DNA of 10,190 nt from Candidatus Zixiibacteriota bacterium (GTDB lineage Bacteria; Zixibacteria; MSB-5A5; GN15; JACZUZ01): contig JACZUZ010000035.1 in NCBI GenBank assembly GCA_022572905.1, positions 1 to 10,190 on the forward strand, given 5' to 3'. A model generated the notes under the pieces. It was not told the DNA's origin, did not search any database, and saw only the letters and a list, made by a program, of their open reading frames with translations. Numbering within the stretch: position 1 is the stretch's first letter; every line of letters begins with the position of its first letter. Positions 1 to 7,878 of this stretch are shown here, piece by piece. A program made the position numbers and the translations under genes.

Positions 1-821
1 ATTTCCTTCTCGGGAATTCCAAAGAGCTTGACTATGGCGGGATTGACCTGGACGAATTTATTTGTGGTATTGTCTATTACAAATATTCCATCGGCGGAAT
101 TTTCGAAGAGCCCTCTGTATTTGTATTCAGAATCCTCCATTTGTTTGCGAAGTTTCGTCTCTCGACTTCGCGCGAGATAGGTGGTGTAATGGATTCTATA
201 TTTAAGAGCGCTAATTCCGGCGCTTATGAATGTCAAAACAACGAAAAAGTTAATCGTGTTCGGGGAGAGCTTTGACGGCTCCATACCGAAATACGGCGGC
301 GCATAGATAGCCCCATAATAGGTAACCAGAAACAATGACGCTCCCAGACCGATAGTTTGCCAGGCCCGGTATGGCATTGTCCCGACTCCGATGAAAAGCA
401 GAATTGGCACATAGGCCGGTATGTCGCCCGCCTTTTCAGGGTAATGATTGGCCACAGTTTCGAGAAGTTCGTTCGCGGAGATTAGAATCATAAGCAGAGA
501 TACCCAGAGTCGTCCGAATTTTACACAAACTTTTGAGTACGTTAATAGAAATCCAAGTATTCCCAGAAGGATAATCATCGATTCAAAATAAATCGGATGA
601 GTTCCAGGCGGATGGAAGTATGAAAAGGCGGCTTTTTCTCCGAGAACCAGGATAGATACAGTCATCGAGAGCAGCGGCGCGACAATCGCGAGACCTGTGG
701 CCAATTGCATTCCCATGCGATTGAGACGGTAAATCTCCTCGCGAAAGCCAGGGTCCCGCTCGCTGTCGAGCGGGGCCAGAAATTCGGGCCAGTATTTACG
801 GATGGAATACGCCAGGCTCAT
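1..821 (-). CDS. Membrane-anchored PAS-domain sensor protein, 3' end beyond window
   Basis: The first 273 residues of a signalling protein are visible. The reading frame stays open to the window edge. The start is ATG at 821, because an in-frame TAA lies three codons upstream. Residues about 39-61, 79-97, 104-120, 134-150, 155-173 and 190-207 are hydrophobic, which suggests six membrane segments. A charged linker (about 208-231) follows, and then a PAS domain opens at about 232 with the typical YRGLFENSADGIFVID signature. The output domain (histidine kinase, cyclase or other) is outside the window, so the enzyme class is unknown. A receiver-only response regulator lies 102 bp upstream in the same direction, which favours a histidine kinase partner. 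The Shine-Dalgarno signal is poor: a GAGG about 16 bases before the ATG. The membrane region does not match a named sensor family that I can recognise. Confidence 0.8.
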   Translation of the reverse strand, partial: MSLAYSIRKYWPEFLAPLDSERDPGFREEIYRLNRMGMQLATGLAIVAPLLSMTVSILVLGEKAAFSYFHPPGTHPIYFESMIILLGILGFLLTYSKVCVKFGRLWVSLLMILISANELLETVANHYPEKAGDIPAYVPILLFIGVGTMPYRAWQTIGLGASLFLVTYYGAIYAPPYFGMEPSKLSPNTINFFVVLTFISAGISALKYRIHYTTYLARSRETKLRKQMEDSEYKYRGLFENSADGIFVIDNTTNKFVQVNPAIVKLFGIPEKE

Positions 822-923
822 AGCTGGTTAGCCGTTTCCTCAGAGAGTCTTAGAGACGAAAATAGATACTGCTTGATTTTGTTTTTGAAGAGATTTATTA
901 AATGACGCAAGTAAGTGTGAAAA

Positions 924-1349
924 TCAAATGAGTGATTCAACGACTTTCATTTCGAAGGCTTTGGCCTTCTTGATATCGTGAAGGAGACGGCTTCGCTCGA
1001 TTCCGTTTCCAATAATAATCTTGAGGTCGGCGTTTTCCCAGGGTTTTTCGATGTATTGGAAGAGCCTGACCTCATTTATGGCCTTGATCGCATTCTCTTT
1101 ATCGGCGAAGCCAGTCAGAAGAATGCGCGTGGCGAGAGGTGAAACGCGCCGCATCTCTTGCAATAAGCTTATCCCATCCATCTCTGGCATGAGGAAATCA
1201 GAGATCACAACTTCAATGTCATTGTTTGTGGCGAATTCAATCGCCTCTTTGGGTGAAATGAAAGCTTTGATTTCGTAGTCTGTATCAAGGGCGAAGAAAT
1301 TTGTCAGACTGTCCAGAATCATCTGTTCATCATCTATAATAAGAATCAC
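924..1349 (-). CDS. Stand-alone response regulator receiver domain
   Basis: This 141-residue protein is a CheY-like receiver with no output domain. Acidic pocket residues D6 and D7 follow the first beta strand. The predicted phosphoacceptor is D51 in DFLMPEMDG. T79 (LLTGFAD), the aromatic switch Y99 and K102 (EKPW) complete the active-site set. The TGFAD and YIEKPW motifs resemble receivers found with hybrid kinases and HD-GYP regulators, but no second domain follows. The C-terminal helix (about 107-141) runs past the usual receiver end and is lysine-rich. The start is GTG at 1349: a GAGG at 1358-1361 sits 8 bases upstream, and the first residues lead directly into the receiver. It probably takes phosphate from a histidine kinase, with the downstream PAS sensor as the natural candidate. 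What it acts on is not visible. Confidence 0.9.
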   Translation of the reverse strand: MILIIDDEQMILDSLTNFFALDTDYEIKAFISPKEAIEFATNNDIEVVISDFLMPEMDGISLLQEMRRVSPLATRILLTGFADKENAIKAINEVRLFQYIEKPWENADLKIIIGNGIERSRLLHDIKKAKAFEMKVVESLI

Positions 1350-1434
1350 AAATCGTACCTCATTTTCCTGACCCTACTCTAAATTCCCGTTCTCAATGTC
1401 TATGGGTTTTATTCGGGGTCTTATTCCCACCTAA

Positions 1435-1461
1435 ATTATCCGTCAGATACCGTCAAGTCAA
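1435..1461 (-). promoter_or_regulatory. Possible promoter ahead of the response regulator
   Basis: In the 153-bp gap before the response regulator, the minus strand reads TTGACT (1461-1456), a 15-base spacer, and GATAAT (1440-1435). The hexamers are good (5 of 6 each) but the spacer is two bases short of ideal. An independent promoter here would separate the two-component genes from the transporter operon. Read-through from upstream is equally possible, since I see no clear terminator in this gap. Confidence 0.3.
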
Positions 1462-1502
1462 GAGCGTTAGGGTGATGGCGCGAAACTCTACCCAAAGTAG
1501 TC

Positions 1503-4500
1503 TTAGCTAGTTATGCCCGTGTCCTCTGAGGAGACCATTTCCGCCGCATTAATTACGCCCCGAACGCGCCTTACCAATGAGCGGAAAATCGCTTGAGTGA
1601 TTTCAGCGTGGTCATCTATCAGGTCAAAGAAGTCCTCGCGGTCGATTTTGAGGGCAGAGGATGGTTCGACTACTGTGGCAGTGACAACGGGGGGGTCATC
1701 ATCGAGAAGCGACCAGGAGCCGAGAACGTCTTTCGGACCCGCCAATTTCACATCTCTTCCGGCCCGACTTAATCTTATTTTGCCGTCCAAAACCAAATAG
1801 AGTGAGCTCATGGGCTCGCTTTCGCGGTAGATAACTTCGTTGGCCCCGAAATCCTCTTTCTTGGCAATAGCCGCCAGATGCGCTAGTCCGTCGGTTGAAA
1901 TTCGCGCAAATAAACTTACTTCCTGGAGGGCCAGGACCTTTTCTAGAATTGTCATATTCGCTCCTTTATCATCGCCAGTGGGCGCGGGCGCTTTCTCTCC
2001 GAGAACTCGTAAAGCGCTTGTGGCGGTTTCCCGCAGGGCCGGATGGGGGCTACCCGCGAGCTTAGTAAGTTCATTTTCGAAGCCGCGCAACTTTTTCTCC
2101 TGAATAACATACGCCGCCAGAGCAGCATGCCAGGGATCGACTCCCTGAAGAAGTTCGTCAAGCGATTCATTCAATGTCAAAGCCCTCAATCCAAAAAGCT
2201 TGTCGGCGAGACGGCTTAGGTTTCTTATTTGGTCAGACTCGATTATTGGGAATATCAAGTCTTTATCCTTTTTCTCCCATATCGTATCCAGGAATTCAAT
2301 AGCGTTTGCGCGCAAGTGCGAAGAGCCGCTGGTAATTCCGCTGAAAGCTAAATACATATCCTCAGGCGGATAAATCAGGCCAGCGAGGCGGAATGTCCTG
2401 TCCAAAGTCAATTTTTGAGTTTCGGCAATACTCTGTCTGAGGAGTTTGGGGCCGAGATTGGTCGATCCGGCTTCCTCGTTCGCGCTCAGGTGACGCGAGC
2501 GAACGTAGAATTCGCGTACTTCATTGTTCATGTGCGCTTCAATAATCTCTCGCTCAAAGAGAGTCTCTTTCACGTCACGCCTTATCCGATTAAGAGCTTT
2601 AACCACTTCATATCTGAGAGACATATCCTCAATTCCCAGTTGGGAGGTAAGCATGCTTATTGCGTCTTCGGTTCCTATCGAACCAAGAATACGAGGGATT
2701 CTGCGGCGCACAGTCAGCGAAACTTCAGCGTCAACAAGATAATCGCGCAGAGTACCCAGAATCGCGGCGCCATATTTAATAAGAGCTGCGGACGCCTGCG
2801 GTCGAAGGCTCCGATCGGCGAGAAATCCGATTATGCGTCCCACATGCTCCCTTTTGTGCAACGCCGATGCAGAGTCCATTGCCTTCTCGATCACGATCTT
2901 GTCAGAGTCCCGCAAGAACTTAGGTAAATACTTGTGGAGAATTGAGTCAGGGGGAGCGTATCTGATAGCGGAGGCCAATTCGCGTTTGGCCTGCGCGGCT
3001 TTTTCTCCGTCTTTGGACAGAAGCGCCTCAATTTTTTCGCTATTCAAAGCATCTTCTATCAGGGAGCCGTCATCATTCATAAGCGCGCATCTGATTGCGG
3101 AGGCTTGCAAAGCGGGGTTATCGCCATTTAGGAGCTTTTTGAATGTTGCTCTGTTAGAGTCCGATGTGTGTGCGCACAAGAAACGGATAGCCTCCGCGCT
3201 AACTGTGGGTTCCGGATCGTTTATTAGGGGAACTACTTTGTCTGAATGAGATTCATCTCCTAGCCGAATAATTTCACTTAACGCTGAAAGACGAACTCTC
3301 GAATCTTTATGCTCTGTTAGACCCAGCAAAGGTTCAAGCAATCTTGTGTCTTCAATATCCTTAATCAGCTCAAGCGCAAAAAGAGTCTGGCGGGTGTCGG
3401 TTCCGCTCAGCGCTCCTTCGAGAGCTTCAATGCTACTCGCTTCGCGTAATTGAACGTTAATAGCCTCAGAATCAAGAGAGCCCTTCTTGATTGATTCACG
3501 AAATTCCAACGAGTATGCTTTTTTAAGTTTTATCGCCAGGAAAATCCAGACAGCTATGAGCGCTGCACTCAGGAAAGAAATCTCCGCAACTTTCCATCCT
3601 AGGAGAGTCACAACAACATATAGCATAGCGCCAGCAATTCCGCGCGAAACTCTGTCGCCGACAACATCCATCATGGCTTTCACCTGATTCTTGATTGCAG
3701 AAGGAACAGGTAAATATAGCAGCTCCGTCGCGGATTTATTGATTGAGTATCTGAATCCACCGTCAGAAATTTTGATCATGCAGCCTGACCAGAATAAGAC
3801 TGGAAAGACAAAAATTGCAGCCGAGCCCAGGAGCAGACCTGTCGGGAGTATCAGTATCGCCGCTCCAACTCCAAAGTTCCTTAAAATTCGAGATGAGAAA
3901 AGAAGTTGTAGCGACAGTGAAGCCAAAGAGAGGTAAAAGAAGAAATCGCCAAAAAAAGCTGTTCGTTCGTTTTTTATTGGGAATTCCTCTTTGACCAGGA
4001 TATTAAATTGCAAATCCACAAATGTAGAAACCATTACTGTTATGGCGATGAAAGCTCCAAGAAGAGACAGGTATTTGGATTTAAGAATTACACTCCAAAT
4101 TCCGCTCAAGGCGCCGTCCTTTGAGCGTTTTATGCGGATTGTTTCAATAGGCTGTCTCATTCCCCAGACAGTGGTTAGGATTGCAGTGCATCCGATTATT
4201 AAAGCAATGCATACCCAAAGCAGGTTCTCGGTGCCGATCACGCCTACCAGAGAGCCGGTGATTTTGCTTCCCGTCAATCCACCAGTTATCGCTCCGGCGC
4301 CAATGAATGGGAAAAGGCGTTTAGCCTCACGTGTGTTGAAAATATGATTGGCTAGTAACCAAAATTGCGATGTCGTAATGATTCCAAAAAGAGACACCCA
4401 AATATAGAAGACATAAACAAGCCAATCCACGTCGCGAGCCATCAACCACCAGAAGATACCGAGATTGACAATTATAAAAATATTGGTAGCGGCGACAAAC

Positions 4501-4745
4501 CACGAAAACGTTAGTTGCTTCTTAAGTTTCGTATATACGGCCATTACCGCCGCCGCAACTACGCCAATTACCATATACATTATGGCAAGCTCTTCCGCTC
4601 CGAATTTTTCGAGGAAGAGGGAGTTGCGAACAGGTTTAAGAATTAAGTATGCGCTCAGTAGTAGAAACGCATATCCAAACATCAGAAGGGCGCGTGTCGC
4701 TTCGCCTTGCTGTATGTTAAACAGTGACTTGAGAAGTCTCTGCAT
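1503..4745 (-). CDS. Nucleotide-transporter-like (TLC/Npt) membrane protein with HEAT repeats and a C-terminal cNMP-binding-like domain
   Basis: This is a 1080-residue three-part fusion. Residues about 15-410 are polytopic, with roughly 10-12 membrane segments, and resemble the ADP/ATP carrier (TLC, Npt) branch of the major facilitator fold. The early LKPVRNSLFLEKFGAEELA stretch and the later ELLYLPVP...KNQVKAMMDVVGDRVSRG stretch (341-369) are typical of that branch. Residues about 430-915 are soluble alpha-helical repeats of HEAT type (for example LLGLTEHKDSRVRLSALSEI at 473-492). Residues about 940-1060 look like a cyclic-nucleotide-binding beta-roll (FGANEVIYRE, SLYLVLDGKIRLSR). The phosphate-binding cassette is degenerate: GSW replaces GE, and PVVTATV lacks the usual Arg. 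Family members move nucleotides across membranes, but substrate and direction cannot be read here. The start ATG lies 7 bases after the preceding gene's stop, which indicates co-transcription. The tail is probably cytoplasmic. Confidence 0.8.
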   Translation of the reverse strand: MQRLLKSLFNIQQGEATRALLMFGYAFLLLSAYLILKPVRNSLFLEKFGAEELAIMYMVIGVVAAAVMAVYTKLKKQLTFSWFVAATNIFIIVNLGIFWWLMARDVDWLVYVFYIWVSLFGIITTSQFWLLANHIFNTREAKRLFPFIGAGAITGGLTGSKITGSLVGVIGTENLLWVCIALIIGCTAILTTVWGMRQPIETIRIKRSKDGALSGIWSVILKSKYLSLLGAFIAITVMVSTFVDLQFNILVKEEFPIKNERTAFFGDFFFYLSLASLSLQLLFSSRILRNFGVGAAILILPTGLLLGSAAIFVFPVLFWSGCMIKISDGGFRYSINKSATELLYLPVPSAIKNQVKAMMDVVGDRVSRGIAGAMLYVVVTLLGWKVAEISFLSAALIAVWIFLAIKLKKAYSLEFRESIKKGSLDSEAINVQLREASSIEALEGALSGTDTRQTLFALELIKDIEDTRLLEPLLGLTEHKDSRVRLSALSEIIRLGDESHSDKVVPLINDPEPTVSAEAIRFLCAHTSDSNRATFKKLLNGDNPALQASAIRCALMNDDGSLIEDALNSEKIEALLSKDGEKAAQAKRELASAIRYAPPDSILHKYLPKFLRDSDKIVIEKAMDSASALHKREHVGRIIGFLADRSLRPQASAALIKYGAAILGTLRDYLVDAEVSLTVRRRIPRILGSIGTEDAISMLTSQLGIEDMSLRYEVVKALNRIRRDVKETLFEREIIEAHMNNEVREFYVRSRHLSANEEAGSTNLGPKLLRQSIAETQKLTLDRTFRLAGLIYPPEDMYLAFSGITSGSSHLRANAIEFLDTIWEKKDKDLIFPIIESDQIRNLSRLADKLFGLRALTLNESLDELLQGVDPWHAALAAYVIQEKKLRGFENELTKLAGSPHPALRETATSALRVLGEKAPAPTGDDKGANMTILEKVLALQEVSLFARISTDGLAHLAAIAKKEDFGANEVIYRESEPMSSLYLVLDGKIRLSRAGRDVKLAGPKDVLGSWSLLDDDPPVVTATVVEPSSALKIDREDFFDLIDDHAEITQAIFRSLVRRVRGVINAAEMVSSEDTGITS

Positions 4746-4752
4746 CGTCAGC

Positions 4753-6033
4753 CTAGAACTTGCTTATTAAAATTGATTCGTATTCTATGCCTAGTCTGTC
4801 AAGCGCATTGAAGAAATGGCCGAGGCTGAGAAGATAGTCGTTTGAACGCTCGGAAATATCTTCGCGGACAGTGGAAGAGATGTTGCTGTAGAAATAGTGG
4901 CCCGACTGCGCGTTGACACTAACAATGCGCGAAGGGTCGACGCCTTCAATAAAAAACGCGCCAGCAGTCAAAATCGGCTCGCCGGGAAAGAGAAAAGCGT
5001 GATTGGCGCGCGGGACTTTGTTTCCTGTTTCCTCTTCGATACGTTTAACCTCTTCTCTGAGAAGCTCACGGCCAAAGCGGATAGAGCCGTTCAGTCCGAC
5101 GGCGAAGAAATACTCTCCGGGGTTTAGGCTTTCAAATTTTTCTTTGTCCAGTGTTTGGATAATGTTCGGAAGACCGCCACGCTGAAAGAATTTGCGATAC
5201 TCGCCTTGGAGATGCGCCGCTTCCTTGTTCGGATAAGCCACTTGAGGAGCGTTTACTTTGAGCGCATTCAAAAGCGAGTCCCCCGGAACAAAAGAGACAA
5301 TCCCGACTGCGAAGCTGGTTTTCAGATCCTTGTTATCACTCAAGTAGGCCTTGTAATTGTCGTAGCCCGAAATTACATAATCCGGAGCGGGAGCGTAAAT
5401 TTCCAGTGAAGCAGGGATACCCATGTCTGCGGCTTTCGGCTTGGCAGCGTCAAGCCGACCATTATCTATTTGAAAAAAATAGTCAGAAACAGCGATCGCG
5501 TATTCTCCGAGTTTACTATATTGTTCTTGTAATTCTTTATCGAAAGCCACCTTTTGCGCCCAGATAAGCCAGCGAGTGTGTTGGATTGTACAGAATTGAA
5601 CTGTGCGCTCTTCTCCATTCCAAATGACATGCGCCAGACAGCCCCGATATCCATGCGCGTACAATTTATCGGCGACAATAATCTGCGCGTTAAAAGTCTC
5701 GACTTCAAAATCTTCCGAGTCACGCAACTTGTCTACAGCCTCAATGCAGGATTTAAGATCGGGACATATGACTCGCACCGAAAGCATGTCAAGATTCTCA
5801 TCAATCTTGCCTTCGTTTAGAGGATCAAGCGGGCCGGTCACTTGAAATCCGTCGGAGTATGAATAGAAAGCGTTAAGCCTTTCCTGAAGATCAAACTGCT
5901 GTTCACCGAGGAGATTCTTGAACTCATCGCCGGAAATCGGCTCGTTGTTGGCGAACGCTGGCGACTGGAAAGAGAGAATTAATATCAGCGCAAAGAATTT
6001 CATAGGAAATGCTAACGCATGTAGTTGTTTCAT
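4753..6033 (-). CDS. Exported protein with a degenerate RelA/SpoT-like domain and a C-terminal SGHY module
   Basis: This is a 426-residue protein with a Sec signal peptide (hydrophobic core about 11-22, likely cleavage after AFA at residue 28). Residues about 60-165 follow the RelA/SpoT nucleotidyltransferase pattern. DMLSVRVI (82-89) matches the DxxGxRVI motif with its metal-binding Asp. HGYRG (127-131) matches the GYRS motif. TVQFCT (144-149) sits where EIQIRT is expected, and a Trp-rich helix follows. The catalytic Glu is Thr144, the Arg is Cys148, and the Lys/Arg-rich ATP loop upstream of D82 is not recognisable, so alarmone synthesis is doubtful. Cysteines 90, 96, 132 and 148 could form disulfides after export. 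Residues about 305-380 carry a separate module (NHAFLFPGEP, AG at 357-358, RIVSVNAQSGHY) of a kind I associate with secreted polymorphic proteins. Neither possible start (M1, or M11 at 6003) has a Shine-Dalgarno sequence. The fold call is inference from motifs. Confidence 0.6.
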   Translation of the reverse strand: MKQLHALAFPMKFFALILILSFQSPAFANNEPISGDEFKNLLGEQQFDLQERLNAFYSYSDGFQVTGPLDPLNEGKIDENLDMLSVRVICPDLKSCIEAVDKLRDSEDFEVETFNAQIIVADKLYAHGYRGCLAHVIWNGEERTVQFCTIQHTRWLIWAQKVAFDKELQEQYSKLGEYAIAVSDYFFQIDNGRLDAAKPKAADMGIPASLEIYAPAPDYVISGYDNYKAYLSDNKDLKTSFAVGIVSFVPGDSLLNALKVNAPQVAYPNKEAAHLQGEYRKFFQRGGLPNIIQTLDKEKFESLNPGEYFFAVGLNGSIRFGRELLREEVKRIEEETGNKVPRANHAFLFPGEPILTAGAFFIEGVDPSRIVSVNAQSGHYFYSNISSTVREDISERSNDYLLSLGHFFNALDRLGIEYESILISKF

Positions 6034-6087
6034 AGTGTTAAATTTTATTTTGAGAGATTGAATTTGGTATTCTGTCCTAATCTGTTA

Positions 6088-7878
6088 TCAGTCGAGGTGT
6101 TCTAATCCAACTAACTGGAAGCTGTTTTTGTCGGGATGATACCACAACCAGAGGTTTGTCGGTTTGAACGACTTGCCTGAACCGCGGCTTGTCAAAATAG
6201 CCAGCTCGAAAAGATGATCTTCGGCGTCGTTTTTCCCTGAGTTTTCATATTGCGCTTTCATAGCGTCTTTGTCAGAATTGGTGACGGTCAGCGAATTTCC
6301 AACAATACTTCGCGGAGATATTAACTGGCGGCCGCCACTCATGATTGAAAACTTGTAGTTTCTTTTCGTACCGTCTGCGAGTCCATATTCAACCGCCAGA
6401 TCAGTAAACCCTATTTCCATTCCCGCGTCGCTATCCGCAACGCTGAATCTATCCAGCGGACTGACTTTGCCGAACCAGTGTCTGCCAATTTTGTCGCGGC
6501 GCTCAATTAGTGTTTTCAGGAGAAACTCTTCCGCCTCGGGATTAGAGAATTGACCGGCTTTGACGATTTCGCGAAGGTCGTCGTCGCGAAACGCCATAAC
6601 AATCTTCGCTCCCCAGTATGCGTCGCGGTTTGTCATATTTTCATAGGCGGGGTTGGGTATTATCGGGTCCCATTTATTCGGCTCAAAAATCTCTGATTCA
6701 AAGTATCCGATTGATGGATACACAGGCGGTTTCGCGTTCTGCCAGGCCCATTCTTTAGTTCCCAGCGTGACAAGCGAAACCAAAACATCCCGCAAGTCAA
6801 AATAGTTTGCGTATCCTTTAATGGGAGGCTTGGGTCCGTTGCCGTCGGAGCCGAAAGTAGATCCAAAGTCGAGCAGGAAGTGTTTCATGAATCTGCGGCC
6901 GTTTTCTTCGACATATGAATCAAATGTATTCAGGTCTTTTGTGTCATAATGATTTATAAACGACGAGATGACATATAGTCCGCGTAGTTCGCGTCGGTGT
7001 TCATGGGGGCACCAATCGTTTGGATCATCCGTTCTCCGACCCTTGTACATGAATGGGCCTTTGTAGTTCACAAGAGCGCGCGACGCCAGACAGCGGTAAG
7101 TTCCGTCGCTTTCAGCATGCGCTCGCGCAAGAATCTCATCCAGATCGGCGTCTGTGAACGGTCGCTTTTTGCCGAACTCTTTTATTTTCGCGCCTTCCTT
7201 GATCGTTAATTCACTCCGCTTGAAAGAACTAATTGTCTCTTCCGGAACATTATATCCGCAGGCATACAGGTAACGCGTTGCCATTGCTGCGGCGGCAGTC
7301 GCCATTTCGGGATTTCCCGGCGGATCGAATTTGATAATATACTGATCGCCGCGCGAGTCCTCTATCCAGAAACCCGGTGTTGCTCCACCCACTTTAGGGC
7401 GAAAAACTTTCCACGGAGCTGTTGTATCAGGACCGCCGGACAAATATCTGCCGCGAGAAAGCTCTTCGGCGCTCATCGGAGTCAACCCGTGGCGATTCGT
7501 AAACCAGCTTGAATTGGGAGCTTCGTCAAACGAATTGATATTGTAAGACTGCTTGGGCGAACCGGAAAGCTTGTTTAGGTTTCTCTCAATATCAAGCATT
7601 TCCTCAATCTGATCAAACCCGGTGCGATTAATAGAAACCCAGGCCAATTTTCTGTCAATTTTTTTGGGTTCCGGAATATTCTGTTTGTCGTCGTCGCGCC
7701 AGTAAATATTGTCCGGGTGAAATCCATATTTTCCGGAACCGCACGACAGAAACGTTCCTGCGATGAGCGTCAGAAGAATCAAAAGTAGAATAGGCCCGAT
7801 TACTTTGCTGGGAGAAATTGCAAATGATTTAGCTCTGGATCGCCGGATATTGCGGAGTTCTTGGTCTTTCACTCTCAT
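6088..7878 (-). CDS. Predicted lipoprotein with protein-kinase-like fold motifs
   Basis: This 596-residue protein has a basic N-terminus, a hydrophobic segment (about 27-43) and a lipobox-like TFLSC, with C46 as the probable lipidated residue, so it should be anchored in the envelope. Its core shows kinase-like motifs in the right order. K183 lies in YIIKFDP like the beta-3 lysine. E191 or a nearby residue could start the C-helix. H310-Y-D312-T-K314-D-L-N317 matches the catalytic loop pattern HxDxKxxN. D337-F-G339 matches the metal-binding DFG, 20 residues after the Asn. A small cysteine and histidine cluster precedes the loop (C290, H292, H294). Residues about 480-596 look beta-rich. The start ATG overlaps the upstream stop as ATGA, with GGAGG 8 bases before it, so translation is coupled to the barrel gene. 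I recognise no named family. Catalysis would need a nucleotide source outside the cytoplasm. Confidence 0.7.
   Translation of the reverse strand: MRVKDQELRNIRRSRAKSFAISPSKVIGPILLLILLTLIAGTFLSCGSGKYGFHPDNIYWRDDDKQNIPEPKKIDRKLAWVSINRTGFDQIEEMLDIERNLNKLSGSPKQSYNINSFDEAPNSSWFTNRHGLTPMSAEELSRGRYLSGGPDTTAPWKVFRPKVGGATPGFWIEDSRGDQYIIKFDPPGNPEMATAAAAMATRYLYACGYNVPEETISSFKRSELTIKEGAKIKEFGKKRPFTDADLDEILARAHAESDGTYRCLASRALVNYKGPFMYKGRRTDDPNDWCPHEHRRELRGLYVISSFINHYDTKDLNTFDSYVEENGRRFMKHFLLDFGSTFGSDGNGPKPPIKGYANYFDLRDVLVSLVTLGTKEWAWQNAKPPVYPSIGYFESEIFEPNKWDPIIPNPAYENMTNRDAYWGAKIVMAFRDDDLREIVKAGQFSNPEAEEFLLKTLIERRDKIGRHWFGKVSPLDRFSVADSDAGMEIGFTDLAVEYGLADGTKRNYKFSIMSGGRQLISPRSIVGNSLTVTNSDKDAMKAQYENSGKNDAEDHLFELAILTSRGSGKSFKPTNLWLWYHPDKNSFQLVGLEHLD

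Noticed and set aside
1476..1502. Small hairpin (CTAC/GTAG, minus strand) just after the transporter stop
   Set aside because: A four-pair stem without a clear T run is too weak to call a terminator.
1566..1919. Functional cAMP receptor domain in the transporter
   Set aside because: The key Glu and Arg of the phosphate-binding cassette are missing, so cAMP binding cannot be claimed.
2415..2927. 170-codon open frame on the plus strand
   Set aside because: It lies wholly opposite the HEAT-repeat part of the transporter gene, has no ribosome site and shows no recognisable domain. It is a shadow of the real gene.
4753..6033. Active (p)ppGpp synthetase
   Set aside because: The catalytic Glu position is Thr144, the ATP-binding basic loop is not recognisable, and the protein appears to be exported.
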